A stretch of 64,000 nucleotides of DNA from Budorcas taxicolor. Its lineage: Eukaryota > Chordata > Mammalia > Artiodactyla > Bovidae. The stretch spans positions 10,806,001 to 10,870,000 of the forward strand of contig NC_068928.1 of assembly GCF_023091745.1 (NCBI RefSeq), in the 5' to 3' direction. Every line of letters starts with the position of its first letter. The first letter of the stretch is position 1. The position numbers and the translations under genes were made by a program. Positions 45,418 to 57,234 of the stretch are shown in pieces. The notes beneath the pieces are model-generated. The model was not told the origin of the DNA and searched no databases. It saw only the letters and a list, made by a program, of their open reading frames with translations.

Positions 45418-45554
45418 GGTTCACCATTCAAGTTGACATTAATTTGTTAGTAACCCTCTATTTGTACACGTACAATAATGTGTAATAGTTAGCAGTAAGA
45501 GTTCTCCATAAATTATATTTTCAGGTTGAAAAACAATATTTGAAATTGACACTG

Positions 45555-45760
45555 TGTGTTAAGTCACTTCAGTCATGTCTGACTGTTTATGACCCTGTGG
45601 ACTGTGGCCTGCCAGGCTCTTCTGTCCATGGGATTCTCCAGGCAAGAATACTGGAGGGGGTTCCTGTGCCTTCCTCCAAGGATCTTTCCTACCCAGGGAT
45701 CAAACTGGCATCTCCTACATTGCAGGCAGATTCTTTACTGCTGAGCCACTGGGGAAGCCC
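45555..45760 (-). mobile_element. Bov-tA SINE
   Basis: Antisense Bov-A body followed by a tRNA-like head ending 'ctgagccactggggaagccc'. It abuts the BovB that starts about 15 bases later. Confidence 0.9.
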
Positions 45761-45774
45761 CAAGATTGGCATTC

Positions 45775-46970
45775 AGTTCAGTTCAGTCGCTCATTTGTGT
45801 CCAACTCTTTGCGACCCCATGAATCGCAGCACGCCAGGCCTCCCCGTCCATCACCATCTCCCGGAGTTCACTCAGACTCATGTCCATCGAGTCCGTGATG
45901 CCATCCAGCCATCTCATCCTGGGTCGTCCCTTCTCCTCCTGCCCCCAATCTCTCCCAGCATCAGAGTCTTTTCCAATGAGTCAACTCTTTGCATGAGGTG
46001 TCCAAAGTACTGGAGGACTGGTTGGATCTCCTTGCAGTCCAAGGGATCCTCAAGAGTCTTCGCCAACACCACAGTTCAAAAGCATCAATTCTTCGGCACT
46101 CAGCCTTCTTCACAGTCCAACTCTCACATCCATACATGACCACAGGAAAAACCATAGCCTTGACTAGACGGACCTTAGTCGGCAAAGTAGTGTCTCTGCT
46201 TTTGAATATGCTATCTAGGTTGGTCATAACTTTCCTTCCAAGGAGTAAGCGTCTTTTAATTTCATGGCTGCAGTCACCCATCTGCAGTGATTTTGGAGCC
46301 CCCCAAAATAAAGTCTGACACTGTTTCCACTGTTTCCCCACCTATTTCCCATGAAGTAGATCCATGGCACCAGATGCCATGATCTTAGTTTTCTGAATGT
46401 TGAGCTTTAAGCCAACTTTTTCACTCTCCTCTTTCACTTTCATCAAGAGGCTTTTTAGCTCCTCTTCACTTTCTGCCATAAGAGTAGTGTCATCTGCATA
46501 TCTGAGGTTATTGATATTTCTCCTGGCAATCTTGATTCCAGCTTGGGTTTCTTCCAGTCCAGCATTTCTCATGATGTACTCTGCATAGAAGTTAAATAAG
46601 CAGGGTGACAATATACAGGCTTGACGTACTCCTTTTCCTATTTGGAACCAGTCTGTTGTTCCAATTCCAGTTCTAACTATTGCTTCCTGACCTGCATACA
46701 GATTTCTCAGGAGGCAGGTCAGGTGGTCTGGTATTCCTATCTCTTTCAGAATTTTCCACGGTTTATTGTGATCCACACAGTCAAAGGCTTTGGCATAGTC
46801 AATAAAGCAGAAATAGATGTTTTTCTGGAACTCTCTTGCTTTTTCCATGATCCAGCGGATTTTGACAATTTGATCTCTGGTTCCTCTGCCTTTTCTAAAA
46901 CCAGCTTGAACATCAGGGAGTTCATGGTTCACGTATTGCTGAAGTCTGGCTTGGAGAATTTTGAGCATTA
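45775..46970 (-). mobile_element. BovB LINE 3' half
   Basis: Antisense BovB from the 'cagttcagttcagtcgctc' tail back to the beginning of the RT. An about 85-base deletion at about 46012 ('actggaggactggttgg') removes part of the C-terminal region. A small insertion at 46358-46365 breaks the frame between the RT and C-terminal parts. The RT core itself stays open. Confidence 0.94.
46342..46968 (-). pseudogene. BovB reverse transcriptase core, open reading frame
   Basis: 208 codons without a stop hold a complete RTE-clade RT core. They include QAGFRKGRGTRDQI (21-34), motif A FCFIDYAKAFDCVD (53-66), motif B KGVRQACILSPCLF (112-125), the catalytic YADD at 157-160 (DNA 46489-46500) and GLKLNIQKTKIM (186-197). 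Reading ends at a frameshift. The endonuclease domain is absent through 5' truncation and there is no promoter, so it is a remnant, but it is the best-preserved RT in the window. Confidence 0.92.
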
Positions 46971-46977
46971 GTAACTT

Positions 46978-47378
46978 GTTATTGTTGTTGTTCAGTCGTT
47001 CAGTTGTATTGGACTCTTTACAACCCCATGGACTGCAGCATGCCAGGCTTCCCTGTCCTTCACTGTCTCCCAGAGTTTGGTCAAACTCATGTCCTTTGAG
47101 TCAGTGATGCCATCTCACCATCTCATCCTCAAATTGCCTGCTTCTCTTCCTGCCCTCAATCTTTCCTAGCATCAGGGTCTTTTCCAATGAGTCAGCTCTT
47201 CATATCAGGTGGCCAAAGTATTGGAGCTTCAGCTTCAGCATCAGTCCTTCCAATGAATATCCAGGATTGATTTCCTTTAGGTATGACTAGCTTGATCTCC
47301 TTGCTATCCAAGGGAATCTCAAGAGTCTTCTCCAGCACTACAGTTCAAAAACATTAATTCTTTGGCGCTCAGCCATTT
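46978..47378 (-). mobile_element. BovB LINE 3' fragment, older type
   Basis: Antisense BovB beginning 'gttattgttgttgttcagtc', 5'-truncated. The flanks 'ttagtaactt' (46968-46977) and 'ttagtaattt' (47379-47388) differ at one base. It lies directly against the 5' end of the previous BovB. Confidence 0.9.
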
Positions 47379-47388
47379 TTAGTAATTT

Positions 47389-49329
47389 GAAGAAGTAGTA
47401 ACTCTTTTCTAACAATGATCTGGCACTTTGAAATTGAATAAGGTTTAGAAAAAGATTTTATTTCTATGTGTAGCTGCATTTCCTTGTTGACATGATTAAT
47501 TATATCTGTTCTGTTTACATAAGAACATATTTTAGAGTAAAACTCAATTTAATAAATAAACAAATTTATTATGATGTAATTACTTTTGTAAGTTGCATGT
47601 TTTAAAAGTCAAAAATTAGAATGTGGATTGCAAGCTATTCTACTTGTAGCCTCAGGGAGGTTTGGCTTATAGTTCTGTAATTTTGTTTGCTTTAAAGCTA
47701 AATGTGTATTAATATGGAGTGCAAGATTTACAATTGGAGTCATTTCATATTGATAAAACAAAGTTTTATTTTAAAAAAGTTTTGTTTAAGACGGGGAAAG
47801 GGGGAATAAAAGCATCTCTAAGTGAAAGGAATTTCTGATTAGGCTTCATGTTTCCTCGCACAAAAAAAATCATATATATTATTTATGGACGTAAGTGTGG
47901 ATATAAACATGGATAATATGAATACAAGTAGAAATAGTACAAAAGTATGCATGGGAGTAATATAAATTAACTTTAGGATTGTGATTATCTCTGGAGAAAT
48001 GGGAAAGATGAAGGGAGAATTTAGGGCTTTAGTTTTGGCTCTAATATTTCACTTCTAAGAAGAGTGAGAAAGAGGGTGGGTTTCTCTTTTTATTTTCTTT
48101 ATGTTTGAAATTTTTCACTAATTGAAAATTTGAAAATGAAAAAGAGAAAAGCTGCTTAATTCTGATTACTTTTCTAAAGGATCAAAGTGTTTACCTCCTG
48201 TTGACTTGAAAATATGGTTTAAAAGGCTTAAAGGGTGCCTAGGGGTGTGATTTTTATAATCTTAGTGTATACTAAAAAAACAACAGCTACCATTGTTAAC
48301 CACATACAGTGAGCCAGGCACTACGCAGGATGCTTCAGAGGAGCTCTCTACTGCTCTTGACAGTAACTGTGTGAAGAAGTTATTTCTTTCATTCCCATTT
48401 AACAGATGGCAAGGTGAACTATAGTTCCAATCCGTTACTGGTGATAAAATATGCTAAGTGAAAATTCAGACTCCCAAATGTCAAGTTAAATATCCCAAAG
48501 ATTATTTCTCATGTAATAATTTTCTTTTCCCCAAGAGGTATCTCTGCATTTTAGCATGTTTACTTGAGAAAAATTTAAAAAAATTTATGGACAGGGAAAA
48601 AGAAGATAAAAATTGCCTATAATTTCAGTATTACCTATAGAAAATTACTGCTAGATCTTGATAAGTGCCCTTTCATGTGTTTTCCAGGAATAAATTTCTG
48701 TGAACTTTCAAATGTTTTGAGAAAGAACTGTATCAGAAATTTCTCTATTAGTATTGCTTCATGCCATATTACATAGAATAAATTTTTAAACTTCCTTTTA
48801 TTCCATATATGTCTATATTTTTAAAAGCGGAGTTTAAAACTGAAAATTTTTATTTACAAATTTATACAACATATATAAAAAGAAATTAAATAAGCTGCTT
48901 TTAAAAACAATGCTGGCATTTATTATAATGATATTTCTAATTCAAAGACAAAGTGGACAATTACTACATTATAAATTGCCAGTAAATCGTGGGATCAATA
49001 ATCAGGATGTTACCTATTGTAGATAACTTATTTTAAAGGACAGATGGCTCTTCATTTTAAGAAAAAAAGGAAAATGGCTATACAAAATATGAAAACCAGT
49101 ATTTCTAAATTTTAATTTTCTGTCATGCAGTTGTAATCTAGAATGCTCAAAAAGGAAAGCAAGAGTTAAATTGAGAAAAGGTACAACTTATATATTGTTT
49201 CTACATCCTTTTAGATATTTTATGTCTTTCCAAATTCTTTGATTAATTCAAGAAATATGACATGAAGGTTATCGTGACATCTTTCTGCTCTTCATTCCTG
49301 GAGAATATTCCCATGGGAAATGAAACTTT
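47389..49329. other. AT-rich low-repeat DNA
   Basis: No gene recognised. A MIR lies at 48280-48480. The rest matches no family known to me. Confidence 0.45.
48280..48480 (-). mobile_element. MIR SINE
   Basis: 'gtgagccaggcactacgcag', 'ttcccatttaacagatgg' and similar phrases match antisense MIR in the right order. Confidence 0.65.
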
Positions 49330-49692
49330 CATTCAGTTCAGTTCAGTCTCTCACTTCATGTCCGACTCTTTGCGACCCCATGGACTGCAGCACGCCAGGC
49401 TTCCCTGTCCATCACCAACTCCCAGAACTTGCTCAAACTCGTGTCCATTGAGTCAGTGATGCCATCCAACCATGTCATCCTCTGTCGTCCCCTTCTCCTT
49501 CTGCCTTCGATCTTTCCCAGCATCAGGGTCCTTTCCAGTGAGTCAGTTCTTCACATCAGGTGGCCAAGGTATTGCAGTTTCAGCTTCAGCATCAGTCCTT
49601 CCAATGAATATACAGGACTGATTTCCTTTAAGATGGACTAGTTTGATCCCCTTGTAGTCCAAGGGACTCTCAAGAGTCTTCTTCAGCACCAC
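49330..49692 (-). mobile_element. BovB LINE 3' fragment
   Basis: Antisense BovB from the 'cattcagttcagttcagtc' tail to 'gtcttcttcagcaccac', 5'-truncated. No clear duplication. Confidence 0.92.
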
Positions 49693-49934
49693 TCAGACAT
49701 TATTTGTGTTACGTTTCATGGAAAGAAACATTGATTTCTATTTTATTTCCCAATTTTTTTAATCATGGGAAAATAGATATAACAAAATTTACTATCATAA
49801 CTGTTTTAAGTGTATAGTGCTGAGGGATTAAATGCAGTGATATTGTTGTGCAGCCGTCACCACCATCCATCTCCAGAACTCTTTCATCTCACAAGCACAA
49901 CTTAAACAGTAACTCTCCATGCCCTCCTCCCCTG

Positions 49935-50208
49935 CTGCTGCTGCTGCTAAGTCACTTCAGTCGTGTCCGACGCTGTGCGACCCTATAGACGGCAGCCCAC
50001 CAGGCTCCTCTGTCCCTGGGATCCTCCAGGCAAGAAACTGGAGTGGGTTGCCATTTCCTTCTCCAATGTATGAAAGTGGAAAGGGAAAGTGAAGTCACTC
50101 AGTCATGTCCGACTCTTAGAGACCCCATGGACTGTAGCCTACCAGGCTCCTCTGTCCATGGGATTTTCCAGGCAAGAGTACTGGAGTGGGGTGCCATCTC
50201 CTTCTCCA
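49935..50208 (-). mobile_element. BOV-A2 SINE
   Basis: CTG-rich start (antisense GCA tail), two Bov-A monomers and the 'gaaagtggaaagggaaagtg' linker. Flanked by a perfect 12-bp duplication 'cctcctcccctg' (49923-49934 and 50209-50220). Confidence 0.95.
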
Positions 50209-50749
50209 CCTCCTCCCCTGGGCCCCTAGTAACTGCCACTCTACTTTCCGACTCTGAATTTGACTAGTCTAGGTATCTCTCATAAGTGGAAGCGTATATA
50301 CAGTATTACAGTATTTGTCTTTTTGTGACTGGCATATTTTACTTAGCAAAATGTCCTCAAGATTCATCTGTGTTATAGCATATGTCAGAATTTCCTTTTA
50401 AAGGCTGAAGACATACCATATAGCACATTTTGCTTATCCACTCATCTGTTGATAGACACGGGTTGCTTTTATGTATTAGCTATTGTGAATAACGCTGCTG
50501 TGAACATAGGTGTACAGATACCTCTTCAAGACCTTGCTTTCAATTCTTTCGATTATATACTCTGAACTGGAATTGCTAAGTCACATGGTAATTCTATTTT
50601 ACATTTTTTTGAAGAACTTCCATACCATTTTCCATAGCAGCTGTACCATTTAATATTCCCATCAACAATGCATGGATGTTCCAATTTCCCCATATCCTTG
50701 CCAGCACTTGTGTTTTGTTTTTTTTTTAATTGTAGCCATTCTAATAGGT

Positions 50750-50963
50750 AGGATGTTCCCAGTAACTTAGACGGTAAAGAATCTGCCTGCAATGCAGGAG
50801 ACCTGGGTTCAATCCCTGGGTTCGGAAGATCCTCTGAAAAAGGGAATGGCAATCCACTCCAGTATTCTTGCCTGGAGAATCCCATGGACAGAAGAGCCTG
50901 GCGGGCTGCAGTCATGGGGTCACAGAGCCGGACACGACAGAGCAAGTAACTCTGCACTGCACT
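50750..50963 (+). mobile_element. Bov-tA SINE
   Basis: A tRNA-like head with a mutated start ('ggatgttcccagtaacttag') and a full Bov-A body. Flanked by a perfect 12-bp duplication 'attctaataggt' (50738-50749 and 50964-50975) in L1 sequence. Confidence 0.95.
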
Positions 50964-52371
50964 ATTCTAATAGGTGTGAGGTAACTCTCTGCAGTTTTGA
51001 TCTATATTTCCCTAATGATGAGCAATTTTCAATATTTTTTCATGTCCCTATTAGCTATTTATTTATCTTCTTTAGAGAAACATCCACTGAAATCCTTTGT
51101 CCATTTCTTGTTGTTGTTAGTGGTGAGTTGTAGGGATTCTCTATATATTCTGGATATTAATCCTTTATCAGACATGATTTACAAACATTTTCTCTCATTC
51201 TTTGGGTTGATTTTGTACTGTCTTAATTGTATCTTTTATATTAAAAGATAAATGTAAAACACTTTTTTAATTTTTATGAAGTTGAATTTGTCTGTTTTTC
51301 CTCTGTTGCCCATGCCTTTAGTGTCTTATCTAAGAAACCACTGTCAAGTCAAATGTTGTGGAGATTTTATCCCATGTTTTCCTTTGTTTTACAATTTTAC
51401 TTCTTGCATGTACGTCACATATTCTTTTGAGGTTAGGTTTTTGTACATGGTGATAGATAAGGATCCTCCTTTATTCTTTGCAATGTGGATATCCAGTTGT
51501 TCTATCCATTATTAAGAGTGAGATACTGAACTCCAACGATTATTGTAGAACTATCGATTTCATCTTTCAATTCTGTCAGTCTTTGCTTCATATATTTTGA
51601 TGGTCTGTTATTAGGTGCATGAATCTTTATAATTGTAATATATTCTTGTTATATTAATCTATAATGTCCTTCTTTATCTCTTTTAAGTGTTTTGGTTTAA
51701 AATCTGTTTTGTCTTATATACATATAGCCATTTTACTATTGCATGAATTTTCTTTCCATCTTTTCACTTTCAACCTGATTATGTCTTTGGACCTAAGGTG
51801 AGTCTTTTAGACAGGATATGGTTGGATCATGTGTTTTTATCCATTTTGCCAATCTGTCTTTTGACTGGAGAATTTAATCTATTTACATTTAAAGTAACTA
51901 CTGATAAGGAGGGATTTACTTAGGTCATTTTTGCTATTTGTAATTTTTATGCCTTATAGCATTTTGGACCCTCATTTCTTACTTTACTGTCTTCTTTTGT
52001 GTTTAGTTTGACTTTTTTGTGATGAAAGATTTAAATTTATTTACTATTTCCTTTTTTGTAAACTTTTTGTGGTTACCATGGGGATTACATTTAACATCCT
52101 TGAACTATAGTTATAACACTCTAATTTGAATTTATACCAGCTTATCTTCAATAACATACAAAATTTCTTCTCCTTTAACAGCTCCACCATTACCTCATTT
52201 AGTTTTGATGTCACAAAATCACACCTTTATACATTGTATGTCTAAAGAATAAGTTAATATTTAAATGTATCAGTCTCTTAAATTGTGTAGAAAACAAAAA
52301 GTGAAGTTACACAATAATACCAACTTTTATAACTGCCCGTGTGCTTCCTCCCTTTACCGAGATCTTTATTT

Positions 52372-52650
52372 ATATGCTTAGTTTTGGCTGCACAGGGTCT
52401 TCACTGCTGCTTGGGCTGTCTCTGGTTGCAGTGAGCAGGGGCTACACTGTAGTTGTAGTTGTGGTGTGCGGACTCCTTGCGGTGGCTGCTCTTGGGGCAG
52501 ATCAAGGACTCTAGGCACACAGGAGTCAGTAGTTGTAGCATGTGGGCTTAGTTGCTCCACAACATGTGAAATCTTCTCGGAGCAGGGATCCAACCCATGT
52601 CCTCTGCACTGGCAGACAGAGTCTTAACCACTCAACCACCAGGGAAGTTT
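52372..52650 (-). mobile_element. CHR SINE
   Basis: An antisense CHR body with 'gtagttgtagttgtggtgtg' modules, then the tRNA-like head ending 'ccactcaaccaccaggga'. Flanked by a perfect 13-bp duplication 'gagatctttattt' (52359-52371 and 52651-52663). Confidence 0.94.
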
Positions 52651-53464
52651 GAGATCTTTATTTCTTCATGAGTCACTGTCTAGTGTCTTTTTGTTTCAAC
52701 CTGCAGGACTCCTTTTATTATTTCTTGCAGGAAGGTCTAATGGTTATAAATTCCCCCTAGTTTTTACTTACTTGGAAATGTCTTTATTTTCCCCTCACTT
52801 TTGAAGGTCAGTTTTGCCAAATATAAGCTATTTGGTTGGCAGTTTCTTCTTCTAGCACTTTGAATATATCACCCCACTGCTTTCTGGCTTCCAAAATTTC
52901 TGATGAGAAATCTGCTAGTTCTCTTACTGATCCCTGCTAGTTATCTTACAAGAATCCCTTGTATGTGACAAGTTGCTTCCTCACTGCTTTCAGAATTCTT
53001 TCTTTGGCTTTGGACAGTTTGATTATAATATACCCTGGTGTTTGTCTCTCTAAGCTCATCCAGGGGTTCATTGAGCTTCTTGGATGTTTATATTCATGTA
53101 TCTCCTGAAATTTGAGAAGGTTAGATCCATTATTTTTTCAAATAGTCTCTCTGCCTTTTAAATCTTTCTCTTCCCTTTTTGGACTCCCATGATGTGTTAT
53201 GTCAGTCCCCTTGATGGTATCCCACAGTTCCCTTAGACTCTGTTCACTTCAACCTTTTTTCTTTCTGTTTCTGAGATTCAGTAATTTCCACTGTCCTTCT
53301 TAAAGTCTGCTGGTTCTTTCTTCTACCTGCTCAAATTTCCCTATGAATCTTTGTAGTGAACTTTTCATTTCAATTATTGTACTTTCAGCTCCAGAATTTC
53401 TTTATGGTTTCTTTTGAGGTTTCTAATATCTTTTCTGATATTTATATTTTGTTTGTACATCGTT

Positions 53465-54560
53465 TTATTTTTTATTGAAGTATAATTAACATATAATATT
53501 ATATTAGTTTCAGTTCACTTCAGTCCAGTCGCTCAGTCGTGTCTGACTCTTTGCAACCCCATGAATTGCAGCACGCCAGGCCTCCCTGTCCATCACCAAC
53601 TCCCGGAGTTCACTCAAACTTGCGCCCATCGAGTTGGTGATGCCATCCAGCCATCTCATCCTCTGTCGTCCCCTTCTCTTCCTGCCCCCAATCCCTCGCA
53701 GCATCAGAGTCTTTTCCAATGAGTCAACTCTTTGCATGAGGTGGCCAAAGTACTGGAGTTTCAGCTTTAGCATCATTCCTTCCAAAGAACATCCAGGGCT
53801 GATCTCCTTTAGAATGGACTGGTTAGATCTCCTTGCAGTCCAAGGGACTCTCAAGAGTCTTCTCCAACACCACACTTCAAAAGCATCAATTCTTCAGTGC
53901 TCAGCTTTCTTCACAGTCCAACTCTCATGTCCATACATGACCGGTGGAAAAACCATAGCCTTGACTAGATGGACCTTTGTTGGCAAGGTAATGTCTCTGC
54001 TTTTGAATATGCTATCTAGGTTGGTCATAACTTTCCTTCCAAGGAGTAACCGTCTTTTAATTTCATGGGTGCAGTCAGCATCTGCAGTGATTTTGGAGCC
54101 CCCCAAAATAAAGTCTGACACTGTTTCCACTGTTTCCCCATCTATTTCCCAGAAGTGATGGGACCAGATGCCATGATCTTCGTTTTCTGAATGTTGAGCT
54201 TTAAGCCAACTTTTTCACTCTCCTCTTTCACTTTCATCAAGAGGCTTTTTATTTCCTCTTCACTTTCTGCCATAAGGGTGGTGTCATCTGCATATCTGAG
54301 GTGATTGATATTTCTGCCTGCTATCTTGAGTCCAGCTTGTGCTTCTCCCAGCCCAGCGTTTCTCATGATGTACTCTGCATATAAGTTAAATAAGCAGGGT
54401 GACAATATACAGCCTTGACGTACTCCTTTTCCTATTTGGAACCAGTCTATTGTTCCATGTGAGCAGCATAATGATTGGATATTTGTATATACTGAGAGAT
54501 GACCCCAATGTTAAATCTAGGTACCATTTAATTACCATAGAAAATTACAAAAAATTTCTT
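53465..54560 (-). mobile_element. L1 3' UTR (antisense), split by BovB
   Basis: 'tttattgaagtataattaac' and 'atattagtttcag' at 53465-53514, then 'agcataatgattggatattt' onward at 54463-54560, read as one antisense L1 3' end. The BovB at 53515-54457 sits between them. Confidence 0.7.
53515..54457 (-). mobile_element. BovB LINE 3' half
   Basis: Antisense BovB from its tail ('cacttcagtccagtcgctc') through the C-terminal domain and the end of the RT, to about 'ggaaccagtctattgttcc'. Minus-strand frames at 54142-54405 (with YADDTTLMAESEEE), 53894-54130 and 53510-53875 (WRRLLRVPWTARR) line up end to end, separated by only a few frame breaks. Confidence 0.94.
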
Positions 54561-54859
54561 TTTCTTGTGCTGTGAATTTTTAAGTTCTGGTTTTTAGTTT
54601 TTTTTATTATTGTTGACTCTCTTTGTGCCAAAGTGAGGTATAAACTTAAGGTCTTCTCAGGTCTCCTCTGAGCCTGGGCCTTCTCTTGGCCATGCGAGGT
54701 TACTTTCTAATTTTTCCTGTATATGTGGTTGCTTTTAAATATCCTACTCGGGCCCCTTTAGATCCTTTGAAAATCAATTCACTTCCAGTGTGGGGCTTAC
54801 AACAGGAATGCAAGGTATGCAACAACAATGGCCACAGCTTCTTTATCTGCACCTATGTG

Positions 54860-55338
54860 ACTGTTGTTCAGTCACTCAGTTGTGTCTGACTCTTTGCAAC
54901 CCCATGGACTGCAGCACGCCAGTCCTCCCTGTCCACTCCCACCTCCCAGAGCCTGCCCAAACCCATGTCCACCGAATTGATGATGCCATCCAACCAACTC
55001 ATCCTGTTGCCCTCTTCTTCCCCTGCCTTCAATCTTTCCCAGCATCAGCTGTTCGCATCAGGTGGGCAAAGTATTGGAGCTTCAACATCAGTCCTTCCAA
55101 TGAATATTCAGGGTTGATTTCTCTCTTAGGATGGACTGGTTTAATCTCTTTGCTGTCCAAGAGACTCTCAAGAGTCTTCTCCAGCGCCGCAGTTCGAAAG
55201 CATCAGTTCTTCAGCACTCACCCTTCTTTATGGTACAACTCTCACACCTATACATAACTACTGGAAAAACCATAGCTTTGACTAGACAAACCTTTGTCGG
55301 TAAACTAATGTCTCTGCTTTTTAATATTCTGTCTAGAA
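54860..55338 (-). mobile_element. BovB LINE 3' fragment, older type
   Basis: Antisense BovB starting 'gttgttcagtcactcagttg', decayed, ending near 'taatattctgtctag'. No clear duplication. Confidence 0.9.
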
Positions 55339-55742
55339 GCAGCAATCAAGTGAGTAAAGCACAGATCCCTGGTATTTGGAAGTCAGGGTTCTTTTTGCCC
55401 TCTCTGGCTTCTGCAAGCTGTGTGCAGGCTGCTTCAGGAACACATGCATATCTGCCTACAGTGGGGCTGAGGTGTGGGGATGCTCAGCTACTACTGTGAT
55501 AAGAACTGAAATTGACTGAAATTAAGCACAATTTACCATTCAGCTTTCCTCTGGAAATTGTGAGCCTTTGATAGACTCCAGAGTTCCAAAATTACATCAG
55601 ACTGGTTCTGCTAGTTATAATTGTTGTCTAGGTGGGGAGACAGATTTCTGGTGCTTTCTCTACTCTGCCATCTTTCCAGAATCCTTTTTCTTTCTTTTAT
55701 TTTTTAAAGCTATTGAGTGCTTACTATGTACCAGGCACTGTT
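55339..55742. other. Unassigned DNA ending in a MIR scrap
   Basis: No gene recognised. 55705-55742 ('tgagtgcttactatgtacca', 'ggcactgttctaa') is the antisense MIR end, into which the next SINE inserted. Confidence 0.45.
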
Positions 55743-55756
55743 CTAAACATCTAGTA

Positions 55757-55955
55757 AGGGCTTCTTTGGTGGCTCAGTGGTAAAGAATCCGCCTGCAGTG
55801 CAGGAGACATGGGTTTGATCCCTGGGTTGGGAAAATCCCCTGGAGAAGGAAATGGCAACCCACTCCAGTATTATTGCCCGGAAAACTCCAAGGACAGAGG
55901 AGCCTGGTGTGCCACCGTCCATGGGGTTGCAAAAGAGTCGTACATGACTTAGCAA
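55757..55955 (+). mobile_element. Bov-tA SINE
   Basis: tRNA-like head 'agggcttctttggtggctc' and Bov-A body ending 'gtacatgacttagcaa'. Flanked by 'ctaaacatctagta' (55743-55756) and 'ctaaacatttagta' (55956-55969), 13 of 14 identical. Confidence 0.93.
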
Positions 55956-55979
55956 CTAAACATTTAGTAGTTGACTGCT

Positions 55980-56207
55980 GGAGCTTCCCTAGTGGCTCTG
56001 ATGGTAAAGAATTGCCTGCAGTGCCAGAGGCTGCCTGCAGTGCAGGAGACGTGGGTTAGATCCGTGGATCAGGCAGATCCCCTAGAGAAGAAAATGGCAA
56101 TTCACTCCAGTATTCTTGCTGAGAAAATCCCGTGGACCGAGGAGTCTGGTGGGCTACCTACCATGGGGTTGCAAGAGTTGGACATGACTTAGTGACTAAA
56201 CCACCAA
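55980..56207 (+). mobile_element. Bov-tA SINE with a duplicated head segment
   Basis: tRNA-like head 'gagcttccctagtggctctg', then 'ttgcctgcagtgccagaggc' and again 'tgcctgcagtgcaggagacg', so about 20 bases before the B-box-like 'gggttagatcc' are repeated. The Bov-A body follows. It lies only 10-25 bases after the previous SINE. Confidence 0.9.
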
Positions 56208-56382
56208 CCAGTGTACTATAGTTTTTTTTCTCATTTGAATAAATATATTCTTTTACACCTAATTTTGTATTTGTAACTCTCCATTATTTTTCTTAAAGAG
56301 GGTTCCTGAAATTTTATGGATTTCAGGATACACAAAGATTGACTCTTCCCCTTCTGTGGCATCAAGAAAGTAACATGCTTTA

Positions 56383-56681
56383 GGGCTTCCCTGGTCGCTC
56401 AGTGGTGAAGGATCTGCCTGCCAATGCAGGAGGCACAAGGTCGATCCCTGGTCAGGGAAGATTCTACTTGCTTCGTAGCAACTAAGTCTGTGTACTGCAA
56501 CTGCTGGAGCCCATGCACCCTAGAGCCTGTGCTCCACGACAAGAGAATGTTCCTATGATGAGAATCCAACGCTCTCCAACTAGAGTGTAACCCCTGCTCA
56601 CTGCAATCAGAGAAAAGCCCGTGCAGCAATTAAGTCCCAGTCCAGCCAGAAATAAAAATAAATAAAAATTAGTTTTTAAAA
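56383..56681 (+). mobile_element. CHR SINE, full length
   Basis: tRNA-like head 'gggcttccctggtcgctcag', CHR body and an A-rich tail (56650-56681). Flanked by 19-bp copies 'aagaaagtaacatgcttta' (56364-56382) and 'aagaaagtgacgtgcttta' (56682-56700), 17 of 19 identical. Confidence 0.95.
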
Positions 56682-56867
56682 AAGAAAGTGACGTGCTTTA
56701 ATTCAAAATGATGCCTAAATTGTCTAATCTTCATTGTGGCCCCTGATTTTCATTTTTGCTTCTTGGACACATTATTATCCCTACCCAACTCTTTGCCAAT
56801 AGGAAAGTGTTACAATAAGATCTGTAAGGCAAGCTCACTGAAACACATCACCTTTTGCCTGCTTTGT

Positions 56868-57076
56868 GCTGTGCTCAGTTACTTCAGACTCTTTGCAACC
56901 CTATGGACCATAGCCTGTGAGGCTCCTCTATCCATGGGATTCTCCAGGCAAGAATATTGGAGTGAGTTGCCATGCCTTTCTCCAGGGGATCTTCCTGACC
57001 CAGGGATCGAACCCATGTCTCTTGTCTCCTGCACTGGCAGGCAGGTTCTTTACCACTAGCACCACCTGGGAAGCCC
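56868..57076 (-). mobile_element. Bov-tA SINE
   Basis: Antisense Bov-A body (with a small deletion near 'acttcagactctttgc') and tRNA-like head ending 'gcaccacctgggaagccc'. Confidence 0.9.
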
Positions 57077-57093
57077 TAGAGTAAATTTCTAGG

Positions 57094-57234
57094 GTTGCCA
57101 GAAGTAGCAAATAAAAATACAGAATTCCCAGTTAAATTTGAATTTCAGATAAATGTTACATGGGACATACTAAAAAAAAAAGGTTTTTATCTGAAAATTT
57201 GATTTAAGTGTCAACCTTTATTTTATCTGGAAAC
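57094..57234. mobile_element. Palindromic MITE-like element, second copy
   Basis: 'gttgccagaagtagcaaat' with 'aaatttgaatttcagataaa' on the left. On the right are 'tttttatctgaaaatttgat' and 'tttatctggaaac', the inverted arm. It is the same element as 20991-21360 but uninterrupted and shorter in the centre. Confidence 0.65.

Larger units (their letters stand above)
49740..53464 (-). mobile_element. Long old L1 (antisense) with three insertions
   Basis: 3' UTR-type sequence and ORF2 end run at 49740-51500 ('caagattcatctgtgttata', 'attctatattctggatatta'-like). At about 51500 the sequence jumps, after 'gtggatatccagttgttc', to the long 5' region ('ttcactttcaacctgattat', 'gttaccatggggattacatt', 'ctgctttctggcttccaaaa'), which continues to about 53460. 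The missing middle is most of ORF2/ORF1. BOV-A2, Bov-tA and CHR elements sit inside, each with its own duplication. Confidence 0.8.
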
